A stretch of DNA of 24,834 nt from an uncultured Collinsella sp. (GTDB lineage Bacteria; Actinomycetota; Coriobacteriia; Coriobacteriales; Coriobacteriaceae), in NCBI GenBank assembly GCA_902494715.1, contig CABUUJ010000032.1, positions 1 to 24,834 on the forward strand. Reading direction: 5' to 3'. Shown here one piece after another: positions 7,344-13,287 of this stretch. The notes beneath the pieces were generated by a model that saw only the letters and a program-made list of their open reading frames with translations, searched no databases and was not told the DNA's origin. The position numbers and the translations under genes are program-made. Positions within the stretch are counted from its first letter, which is position 1, and the number at the start of each line of letters is the position of its first letter.

Positions 7344-8187
7344 GTGCGAGAGCAATGTTGACGAGCTGATAGTCCCCGGGCTCGTGGGAATTCCTGGAAC
7401 GGTTTCGTCAAGGCTCACAGAATATCAGGACTGGCACGGTGATGTCCAAGCAGATGTTTCTGATTTAGAGACATGCGCTTCGAGTCTTGAGATTCAAGGC
7501 CTGGCCATTACGGCAATTGACTTTGTTAACCCCTGCGCCCGTTACTCGGAGGTTTCCTTTAAGCTCGGTGACGATGCGGTCCACGCTCGTTTGATTGAGC
7601 CTGTCGGTCGTGCCCGAGTATCTGAGCGCGTGCCGCTGTGCCTGATGTTCCATGACATCGATCGGCCTGTGCGCGGCTGGCATCACATGACGAGATTTGC
7701 CGCCATGGGGTATGCCGTCCTCGCGCTGGATGACGATGTTGCTGGTACGGACGACCTGCAGCGGGGGATTGCTTCGCCCGCTTTTGTCGAGCGCGTCCGT
7801 TGGGGTTGCGCGATGGCGAAGGTTGCGCGCAATCTTGATGGCGTGGACTCCGATCGCATTTTTGCGTGGGGCGAGGGCCTTGGCGGCGGTGTCGCGCTGG
7901 CGGTTTCTGCTCTGGACGAGCGGGGCCTCGCTTGCACGGCGGTTGCCAATCCGCTTCCCGGCGGTCTCGAGGTGCTGTCGTCTCGGGTGCGCGGATCGGT
8001 GCTCATGGGCACATCGCTTATGGACGCCGTGAGCGATCCCAAGGGTCAGTTTGCCGTATTCAACGGTCTTGAGTGTGACCGAAGGCATATCATCTATGCC
8101 AAATACGCTCACGAGCGCATCAATGCGTTCGAAAACGAAGTCGTCGACTTCTTTAACCAAACGTTCTACCCGTGTTCTTTGGCCTAG
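7336..8187 (+). CDS. AXE1-family paralogue lacking the nucleophilic serine, probable pseudoenzyme
   Basis: This 283-residue protein is a divergent tandem relative of the preceding esterase. Blocks align without gaps, for example MGTSLMDAVSDPKGQFAVFNGL against the upstream FGTGTADIVCPPATQFAVYNNL. The elbow GASQGG is here GEGLGG, so glycine (residue 181) replaces the catalytic serine. The acid (Asp230) and histidine (His259, KYAHERI) remain. The frame is intact over the whole length, so the gene is maintained rather than decaying. It starts inside the end of the upstream gene (ATG 7336, stop 7341-7343) behind the strong site GGGAGGGGAGG (7322-7332), which implies coupled expression and perhaps a hetero-oligomer. 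A regulatory, structural or sugar-binding role is possible. Fold confidence is high and activity is unknown. Confidence 0.8.
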   Translation: MSKCESNVDELIVPGLVGIPGTVSSRLTEYQDWHGDVQADVSDLETCASSLEIQGLAITAIDFVNPCARYSEVSFKLGDDAVHARLIEPVGRARVSERVPLCLMFHDIDRPVRGWHHMTRFAAMGYAVLALDDDVAGTDDLQRGIASPAFVERVRWGCAMAKVARNLDGVDSDRIFAWGEGLGGGVALAVSALDERGLACTAVANPLPGGLEVLSSRVRGSVLMGTSLMDAVSDPKGQFAVFNGLECDRRHIIYAKYAHERINAFENEVVDFFNQTFYPCSLA

Positions 8188-8255
8188 ACGGCCTGGACAC
8201 TGCCAACAAGAGTGGGCGGCATAGGGCCGCTCGCCAGACAACTAAGGAGATTCTT

Positions 8256-9176
8256 GTGGCAACTCAGAAATTCACCGGCGTTATCCCTCCCGTCGTTGTT
8301 CCCGATACCGAAGACCACCAGCTCGATGTTGCCTCCTTTGAGCGCAGCATCAACCGCATGATCGATGCCGGCGTCGATGGCCTGTTCTTCCTGGGATCCT
8401 CGGGCGAGGTCGTCTTCTCCACCGACGAGCGCCGTCGCCAGATTGTCGCCGAGGCCGTGCGCATCGTCGACCACCGCGTGCCTGTTCTGGTCGGCATCAT
8501 CGACACCGAGACCGAGCGCATGATCGAGCACGGCAAGGTCGCTCAGGAGCTGGGTGCCGATGCGCTTGTCGCCACCTGCCCGTTCTATGCCCTGCAGGGC
8601 ATGACCGAGGTCGAGGAGCACTTCCGCATCCTGCACGAGGAGCTCGACCTGCCCATCTTTGCCTATGACATTCCCGTGTGTGTTCACACCAAGCTCCCCT
8701 GGAAGCTCCTTGCTAAGCTCGGCGCCGAGGGCGTCCTGGCTGGCGTCAAGGATTCCTCGGGCGATGACATCTCGTTCCGCTACCTCATTCAGGAGAACGA
8801 GAAGAACGGCCATCCGATGAGCATCCTTACCGGCCATGAGGTCGTCGTCGACGGTGCCTATCTCGGTGGCGCCGACGGCTCTGTCCCGGGTCTCGCCAAC
8901 GTTGAGCCCGAGGGCTACGTTCGTCAGTGGAAGGCCGCTCAGGCTGGTGACTGGGCTACCGTCAAGGCCGAGCAGGATCGCCTCAACGAGATTTCGCACA
9001 TCTGGGATGTCACCTCGGGCGTCCAGGGCTATGCCGGTGGCGTCGGCGCCTTCAAGACCGCTATGAACCTCATGGGCATCTTCGACAGCCCGACCATGCC
9101 GCGCCCGGTGAAGGCCATGACCGGTGAAAACGTCGAGGCGATTCGCAAGGTCCTCCAGGACAACGGTCTCCTGTAA
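8256..9176 (+). CDS. nanA: N-acetylneuraminate lyase
   Basis: This 306-residue class I aldolase of the DapA/NanA superfamily splits N-acetylneuraminate into N-acetylmannosamine and pyruvate. The family motif GSSGE lies at residues 47-51. Tyr137 is in YDIP and the Schiff-base Lys165 in GVKDSSG; these two numbers match E. coli NanA. The GSSGE form resembles lyases more than the GTTGE of dihydrodipicolinate synthases, and the arginine that follows the tyrosine motif in DapA is missing. GTG at 8256 is the start because AAGGAGA at 8244-8250 is ideally spaced; the frame extends upstream to 8172 without a site. Linkage to nanE and a ROK kinase makes sialic acid degradation the natural role. A related 2-keto-3-deoxy sugar acid aldolase is the main alternative. 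Confidence 0.85.
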   Translation: MATQKFTGVIPPVVVPDTEDHQLDVASFERSINRMIDAGVDGLFFLGSSGEVVFSTDERRRQIVAEAVRIVDHRVPVLVGIIDTETERMIEHGKVAQELGADALVATCPFYALQGMTEVEEHFRILHEELDLPIFAYDIPVCVHTKLPWKLLAKLGAEGVLAGVKDSSGDDISFRYLIQENEKNGHPMSILTGHEVVVDGAYLGGADGSVPGLANVEPEGYVRQWKAAQAGDWATVKAEQDRLNEISHIWDVTSGVQGYAGGVGAFKTAMNLMGIFDSPTMPRPVKAMTGENVEAIRKVLQDNGLL

Positions 9177-9212
9177 AGCTTCCCCAGGCACCCGATCTTG
9201 GGGCTCAAGCGG

Positions 9213-9242
9213 TCGGGCGTGACCCATTAGGTCAACGCCCGA
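9213..9242 (+). terminator. Hairpin between nanA and the ROK kinase
   Basis: TCGGGCGTGACC (9213-9224) pairs with GGTC (9230-9233) and ACGCCCGA (9235-9242), leaving one bulged A and a five-base loop. GCGCTTTC follows, which is a poor T-tract. The 170-base gap that holds it has no gene; the ROK kinase ribosome-binding site GAAGGAG (9334-9340) lies near its end. It is probably a stability or partial termination element. Confidence 0.5.
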
Positions 9243-9346
9243 GCGCTTTCACCCCAACCTCGGGCACCCGGGAAACCTTTACCAAACTGCGGCGATTACA
9301 CCGCCTTCATTTCCTGTAGTTGTTTTTGTCTCCGAAGGAGAACGAC

Positions 9347-10312
9347 ATGGAGAACAAGTACGTCTGCTCTGTCGATATCGGCGGAACTAAGATCGCGACT
9401 GCCATCATGGAGTACCCGGCTGACGGCGGTGTGCCCCATCCCGTTTTTGAGGCTGAGGTTCCCACCGAGGCCCAGGAGGGTGGCGAAGCGGTCTTCCAGC
9501 GTATCGAGGCGTCCATCAAGGCTGCTCTTGAGGCGAATCCCGATGTCGAGGTCCTCGGAGTTGGCATCGGCGCTGCCGGTGTCGTCGACCCCAAGACGGG
9601 CGCCATCGCGTATGCCAACGAGATCATGCCCGGCTGGTCCGGCGTTCAGTTGGGGCCGCGTCTGCGCGAGGACCTCGGCCTTCCCGTTGCCGTTGTAGGC
9701 GACGTGCAGGCTCATGCTCTGGGCGAGGCCCACTGGGGCGTCGGCAAGGGCAAGTTCTCCGTCTTGTGTTTGGGCATCGGTACGGGCATCGGCGGCGCAT
9801 ATGTCGAGAACGGCCGCGTGATGCAGGGCTTCCATGGTGCTGCCGGCCATATGGGCCACATCGAGTGCTCGGCTGCCGCCGGCATTCCCTGCGCCTGCGG
9901 GCGTTCCGGCCATCTGGAGTCGGTTGCTTCCGGAACATCAATCGGGCGCATGTACGATGAGCGTTTTGGCCGCGTCGACCCCAGCCGTCCTTCGGTCGGC
10001 CGTGACGTGAACGACCTGTGCCGCGCAGGCGACGCGAAGGCGACCGAGGTCATTCATGACGCCGGCTTTGCGTTGGGCGCCAGCCTGGGCTCGCTCGCTA
10101 ACATCCTGGACCCTGAGGTCATCGTGCTTTCGGGCGGCGTGATTCACCAAGGTCCCGATTGGCGTTCACAGACGTGGAAGGACTCGGTGCACGAGGGCTA
10201 TGCCAGCCAGGCGCTCGACCCGCTTCAGGACACGCCGATTCTCATCGGCTCTCTGGAGGGCGACGCGCCGCTCATCGGTGCCGCCGAACACCTTCTTGCG
10301 TCGTTGAAGTAA
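9347..10312 (+). CDS. ROK-family sugar kinase, probable N-acetylmannosamine kinase
   Basis: This 321-residue ROK protein phosphorylates a hexose or N-acetylhexosamine with ATP. The N-terminal phosphate-binding motif is DIGGTKIATAIM (from Asp10), a glycine-rich GIGTGIGGAYV starts near residue 143, and the ROK signature GAAGHMGHIEC runs into CACGRSGHLES. The last part corresponds to the CxCGxxGCxE zinc site, with His in place of the third cysteine. There is no helix-turn-helix domain, so this is a kinase and not a ROK repressor. It lies between the lyase that makes ManNAc and the epimerase that uses ManNAc-6-phosphate, so the NanK step is the obvious role. Glucokinase or GlcNAc kinase activity cannot be excluded from sequence. 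The ATG at 9347 has a clear site at 9334-9340; the upstream in-frame codon at 9320 does not. Confidence 0.85.
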   Translation: MENKYVCSVDIGGTKIATAIMEYPADGGVPHPVFEAEVPTEAQEGGEAVFQRIEASIKAALEANPDVEVLGVGIGAAGVVDPKTGAIAYANEIMPGWSGVQLGPRLREDLGLPVAVVGDVQAHALGEAHWGVGKGKFSVLCLGIGTGIGGAYVENGRVMQGFHGAAGHMGHIECSAAAGIPCACGRSGHLESVASGTSIGRMYDERFGRVDPSRPSVGRDVNDLCRAGDAKATEVIHDAGFALGASLGSLANILDPEVIVLSGGVIHQGPDWRSQTWKDSVHEGYASQALDPLQDTPILIGSLEGDAPLIGAAEHLLASLK

Positions 10313-10329
10313 ACATAACTACCAAGTGC

Positions 10330-10427
10330 GCCTTCTGAGGTGCCGCGGATTGACGTGAAAGAGGAGCGAAGCGTACTTCGGTACGCGAGCGACGGTTTGA
10401 ACGTCAAGGTGCGGTGTCTCAGAAGGC
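10330..10427 (+). promoter_or_regulatory. Extended structured RNA leader immediately upstream of nanE
   Basis: Three nested helices fill almost the whole gap. The outer helix is GCCTTCTGAG (10330-10339) with CTCAGAAGGC (10418-10427), perfect over 10 pairs. It can extend inward through GTGCCGC/GCGGTGT using three G-U pairs. The middle helix is TTGACGT (10350-10356) with ACGTCAA (10401-10407). The inner helix is GCGTAC/GTACGC (10371-10376, 10381-10386) capped by TTCG, the extra-stable C(UUCG)G tetraloop. Direct GAGCGA copies (10364-10369, 10387-10392) flank the inner helix and would form a purine-rich internal loop. TGTTTT follows the outer helix 3' arm, so it could also act as an attenuator. 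The nanE ribosome-binding site begins 10 bases downstream. A dispersed palindromic repeat is the alternative. Confidence 0.65.
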
Positions 10428-10452
10428 TGTTTTGAGAAAGGTTGAGTCGAAC

Positions 10453-11139
10453 ATGACCGTTGATCCTTTGATCCAGTCCCTGAAGGGCAAGCTCGTCGTG
10501 AGCGTTCAGGCGTATATGGGCGAGCCGCTTCGTACGCCCGAGACCATGGCTCAAATGTCTCGCGCTTGCGAGCTTGGCGGCGCCGCCGCCATTCGCTGCC
10601 AGGGCCTTGCCGACATTGCCGCCATTAAGGGTCGCTGTGAGGTTCCCGTCATCGGCCTGTGGAAGGACGGGCACGAGGGCGTTTACATCACGCCGACGCT
10701 GCGTCACGCTCGTGCCTGCGTTGCTGCGGGTGCCGATATCGTGGCGATCGACGCCACCGATCGTCCGCGTCCCGATGGCAAGTCGGTCGAGGATACCTTC
10801 CGCCCGCTGCACGAGGAGGGCGTGCTCCTGATGGCCGACTGTGCCACCATCGAGGATATTCGTCGCGCGGTCGATATGGGCTTCGACCTGGTATCCACCA
10901 CACTCTCTCACGGTGTCGCCGCCATCGACTGCACCATGGCCGATGGCCCTGACCTGCCGCTCCTGCGTCAGGCGACCGAGGAATTTCCCGGCCTTCCCAT
11001 CATTTGCGAGGGTCGCGTGCATACGCCCGAGGAGGCTCGCGCTGCAATCGACGCCGGCGCGTGGGCCGTTGTCGTCGGCACCGCTATCACGCACCCCACG
11101 AGTATTACAAGTTGGTTCAAGGCTGCGCTTGAGGCGTAA
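10453..11139 (+). CDS. nanE: N-acetylmannosamine-6-phosphate 2-epimerase
   Basis: This 228-residue TIM-barrel protein converts ManNAc-6-phosphate to GlcNAc-6-phosphate, the step that brings sialic acid into amino-sugar metabolism. Family blocks in order are LVVSVQAYMGEPL, AAAIRCQGLADI, PVIGLWKDGH, IVAIDATDRPRP, LLMADCATIEDIRRAVDMGFDLVSTT and the C-terminal phosphate-binding ICEGRVHTPEEARAAIDAGAWAVVVGTAIT. Length and motif order are typical. ATG at 10453 is chosen over GTG at 10414 because the latter lies within the leader helix; AAAGG at 10437-10441 is the likely ribosome-binding site. It is the last gene of the module. NagA and NagB functions, needed next, are not in this window. Confidence 0.94.
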   Translation: MTVDPLIQSLKGKLVVSVQAYMGEPLRTPETMAQMSRACELGGAAAIRCQGLADIAAIKGRCEVPVIGLWKDGHEGVYITPTLRHARACVAAGADIVAIDATDRPRPDGKSVEDTFRPLHEEGVLLMADCATIEDIRRAVDMGFDLVSTTLSHGVAAIDCTMADGPDLPLLRQATEEFPGLPIICEGRVHTPEEARAAIDAGAWAVVVGTAITHPTSITSWFKAALEA

Positions 11140-11166
11140 GACGGGCCTTGTATCCGCTTGGGGCGG

Positions 11167-11172
11167 TATACT
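11167..11172 (+). promoter_or_regulatory. Candidate -10 box before rapZ
   Basis: TATACT is a near-consensus -10 hexamer 28 bases after the nanE stop. No good -35 lies at 16-18 bp; TTGTAT at 11148-11153 is only 13 bases away. If used, transcription would start near 11179, just ahead of the terminator-like hairpin at 11191-11219, which would then lie within the rapZ leader. Confidence 0.4.
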
Positions 11173-11190
11173 CAATAAAGGCAATTGATC

Positions 11191-11226
11191 GCGCGGGATC
11201 CGCTGGCCGGGTCCCGCGCTTATTTT
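11191..11226 (+). terminator. Intrinsic terminator abutting the rapZ ribosome-binding site
   Basis: GCGCGGGATCCG (11191-11202) pairs with CGGGTCCCGCGC (11208-11219) over 12 positions with one U-G pair and a 5-base loop, followed by TTATTTT (11220-11226). It is a textbook intrinsic terminator for the nan genes. The next six bases, AGGAGG, are the rapZ ribosome-binding site, so rapZ must be reached by read-through or from a promoter ahead of the hairpin. Confidence 0.8.
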
Positions 11227-11237
11227 AGGAGGCACAC

Positions 11238-12158
11238 ATGCAAAAGGGAGATGCCATGGATGCGGCGGAGCGCTCGGAGCGTATCCCCGATATCGTCATC
11301 ATCACCGGAATGTCCGGCTCGGGCCGAACGCAAGCCATGCATGTGTTCGAGGACATGGGCTATTTTTGTATCGACAACCTGCCCCCACGCCTGATTGCCC
11401 AGCTTGCTGAGCTCGTTGGCATCAATACGGGCGTGGGCAGGCACCTTGCCGTTACCTGCGACCTGCGTAGCCAGGGCTTGTTCGATGAACTGCTCGATGC
11501 TGTTGCCGCACTGGAAGAGCGCGAGATGAGCTGCGACATTGTGTTTCTCGAGGCGTCTGACGAGGTGCTGATTCGCCGGTATAGCGAAAACCGTCGCCGC
11601 CATCCCATTGCAAAGCCGGGGGAGACCACGGCCGACGCTATTCAGCGTGAACGTCTGCAGCTGCAGGGCGTTCGCGATCGAGCCGATATGATTATCGACA
11701 CGAGCCGCTTGCGCACTTCTGCCTTGCGTAACAAGCTGCGCATGGCTTTTTCCGAGCTGTCCGACCAGCAGCTTATGGATGTCCACGTGTTCTCGTTTGG
11801 CTTTAAGCATGGCATGCCCGTCGAGGCGGATATCATGATCGATGTTCGCTTCTTGCCCAATCCTTTCTACGATCCCGAGATGCGCACCATGACCGGTCTC
11901 GATAAGAAGGTCTCCGATTTTGTCTTGGACCACCCCAAGACCCAGGAGTTCTGGAAGGCCTGGACCCAGCTGCTCGATACGGTCATGCCGGGTTATATCG
12001 CGGAGGGCAAGCCGCAGCTTTCCATTGCTATCGGCTGCACAGGCGGACAGCACCGTAGCGTCGCCATTGCCGAGGCCACGGCCCGCTACCTGGAGGGTGC
12101 TCAGTATCATGTGAGCATCTCCCACCGTGACCTGTCGCGTGCCAACACGAAGGCATAG
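11238..12158 (+). CDS. rapZ: RapZ/YvcJ-family P-loop nucleotide-binding protein
   Basis: This 306-residue protein belongs to the RapZ (YvcJ) family. In E. coli RapZ is an RNA adapter that controls glucosamine-6-phosphate synthase through a small RNA; in Gram-positive bacteria the role is less defined and linked to cell-envelope precursor control. The P-loop GMSGSGRT (24-31) has Arg where the Walker lysine is expected, as I recall is common in actinobacteria. EDMGYFCIDNLPP, HPIAKPGETTADAIQRERL and the C-terminal GCTGGQHRSVAIAE are diagnostic. Two in-frame starts have good ribosome-binding sites: ATG 11238 behind AGGAGG (11227-11232), used here, and ATG 11256 behind AAGGGAG. whiA begins 6 bases after the stop. 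Confidence 0.95.
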   Translation: MQKGDAMDAAERSERIPDIVIITGMSGSGRTQAMHVFEDMGYFCIDNLPPRLIAQLAELVGINTGVGRHLAVTCDLRSQGLFDELLDAVAALEEREMSCDIVFLEASDEVLIRRYSENRRRHPIAKPGETTADAIQRERLQLQGVRDRADMIIDTSRLRTSALRNKLRMAFSELSDQQLMDVHVFSFGFKHGMPVEADIMIDVRFLPNPFYDPEMRTMTGLDKKVSDFVLDHPKTQEFWKAWTQLLDTVMPGYIAEGKPQLSIAIGCTGGQHRSVAIAEATARYLEGAQYHVSISHRDLSRANTKA

Positions 12159-12164
12159 GTTTAC

Positions 12165-13094
12165 ATGTCGTTTACCGCTGAGGTGCGTGACGAGCTTGCG
12201 CGCTGCGAACCAGAATGCGAATACTGCGATTTGTCGACGCTTGCTGCGCTCACGCGTGTGAGCGGCACGCTTTCGCTGGCGGGCTCGGGACGGTACCGAT
12301 TGACGGTCGCGACCGAGACGGGTGCTGTGGCGCGCACGATGATTGCGCTGACGCATCGTATCCTTAAGCTCAAGACCGAATTCACGGTTCGTAAGTCGGT
12401 CCTGCACAAGGTGCGAAACTATCTCATCACCTTGCCCGATCAGCCCGATTTGGATAAGGCTCTGGTGCTGCTGGGCATTCTCGACCGTAGGGGAGGGCTC
12501 GTCGCGGGTGTGCCGCGCCATATCGTCGCCCGTCCTTGCTGCAGGCTCGCCTATATTCGCGGTGCGCTGATTGCCGGAGGCTTTGTTGCCGACCCGCGTG
12601 GCGATTTTCATTTGGAGATTGCCGTCCAGGGCGAGGAGTATGCAAAGGGGCTTTGCGACCTTCTGGAGCAGATTGGAGTTCACGCCCGCGTCAATGCGCG
12701 TCGCGGCTCGTATGCCGTGTACATCAAGAGTGCCGAGGAGATTAAACGTCTGTTACAGCTGATTGGCGCCAAGCGCAGCGTTGCCGAGATTGAAGAGGCC
12801 CGCGCGGTTAAGCTGGTGAAGAACGACGTGAATCGTCGCGTGAACGCAGAGCTTGCCAACCAGACCAGAAGTGCCGGTGCCGCCCAACATCAGCTTGCGC
12901 TCATCGATGAGCTTGATCGGCGCGGTTTGCGCGAAACGCTGCCGGACGCTCTGGCAGTTTTTTGTGACTTACGCGAGCGTTACCCCGATCTCTCACTGCG
13001 AGATTTGGGGGAAATGGCCGACCCTCCTTTGTCGAAGTCGGCCTTGTATCACCGTGTTTTGCGCCTTGAAAAGCTCATTGAAGCAAGCGGGTAG
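12165..13094 (+). CDS. whiA: DNA-binding protein WhiA
   Basis: This 309-residue WhiA joins an N-terminal LAGLIDADG-like homing-endonuclease fold to a C-terminal helix-turn-helix. In Streptomyces it activates sporulation and division genes; in non-sporulating bacteria it affects division and metabolism. Visible landmarks are MSFTAEVRDELAR, CCRLAYIRGALIAGGFVADPRGDFHLEI, KLVKNDVNRRVNAELANQTRSAGAA and the terminal YPDLSLRDLGEMADPPLSKSALYHRVLRLEKL, which is the helix-turn-helix. It lies 6 bases after rapZ with only a weak ribosome-binding site (AAGG near the rapZ stop), so translation is probably coupled. In most relatives yvcK lies between rapZ and whiA; it is absent here. Confidence 0.96.
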   Translation: MSFTAEVRDELARCEPECEYCDLSTLAALTRVSGTLSLAGSGRYRLTVATETGAVARTMIALTHRILKLKTEFTVRKSVLHKVRNYLITLPDQPDLDKALVLLGILDRRGGLVAGVPRHIVARPCCRLAYIRGALIAGGFVADPRGDFHLEIAVQGEEYAKGLCDLLEQIGVHARVNARRGSYAVYIKSAEEIKRLLQLIGAKRSVAEIEEARAVKLVKNDVNRRVNAELANQTRSAGAAQHQLALIDELDRRGLRETLPDALAVFCDLRERYPDLSLRDLGEMADPPLSKSALYHRVLRLEKLIEASG

Positions 13095-13158
13095 TTTAAC
13101 GCAATAGCTTTTATGGTGGTTTAACTGCTGTTTTATACGTTAAAGCGTTTTAACGCAA
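13095..13158 (+). promoter_or_regulatory. Repeated TTTAAC motifs and palindrome upstream of gap
   Basis: TTTAACGCAA occurs twice (13095-13104 and 13149-13158) and a related TTTAACTGCT at 13120-13129, so the core recurs about every 25-29 bases. The last copy forms half of a palindrome, CGTTAAA (13138-13144)/TTTAACG (13149-13155), with a GCGT centre. Together they look like a cluster of protein-binding sites upstream of the gap promoter. The binding factor is unknown. Confidence 0.45.
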
Positions 13159-13169
13159 ATTTGATTTTC

Positions 13170-13193
13170 AATTTCGAGCATTCTCGTGAAATT
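13170..13193 (+). promoter_or_regulatory. Imperfect palindrome over the gap -35 region
   Basis: AATTTCGAG (13170-13178) and CTCGTGAAATT (13183-13193) are inverse complements except for two extra bases in the right arm, around a CATT centre. The palindrome overlaps the proposed -35 box at 13186-13191, so a bound protein would control initiation at gap. Confidence 0.4.
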
Positions 13194-13215
13194 CAAGCCA
13201 AAAAAAAGGTATATT
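13186..13215 (+). promoter_or_regulatory. Candidate gap promoter
   Basis: GTGAAA (13186-13191) as a 4-of-6 -35 box and TATATT (13210-13215) as a 5-of-6 -10 box are separated by 18 bases with a run of A in the spacer. It would give a leader of about 65 bases with the ribosome-binding site AAAGGAGA near 13277-13283. It is among the better promoter-like pairs in the window. Confidence 0.55.
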
Positions 13216-13287
13216 AGGCGAGTGGTTAGTTTGTGGGCCTCAACGGCAGGCGCTGTAGCTTGCGGGGGCCTTACGAAAGGAGACACA

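Noticed and set aside
8172..8255. N-terminal extension of nanA to the upstream start at 8172
   Set aside because: It overlaps the previous gene's end and has no ribosome-binding site; GTG at 8256 has an ideal one and gives the family length and residue numbers.
8256..9176. Dihydrodipicolinate synthase (dapA) for lysine synthesis
   Set aside because: GSSGE, YDIP without the following DapA arginine, and Tyr137/Lys165 spacing fit the lyase better, as do the neighbours.
9347..10312. ROK-family transcriptional repressor
   Set aside because: There is no N-terminal helix-turn-helix domain; the protein begins directly with the kinase phosphate motif.
13186..13287. N-terminal extension of gap
   Set aside because: The extension would cover the promoter and palindromes, and the conserved GAPDH start is at 13288 behind a strong ribosome-binding site.
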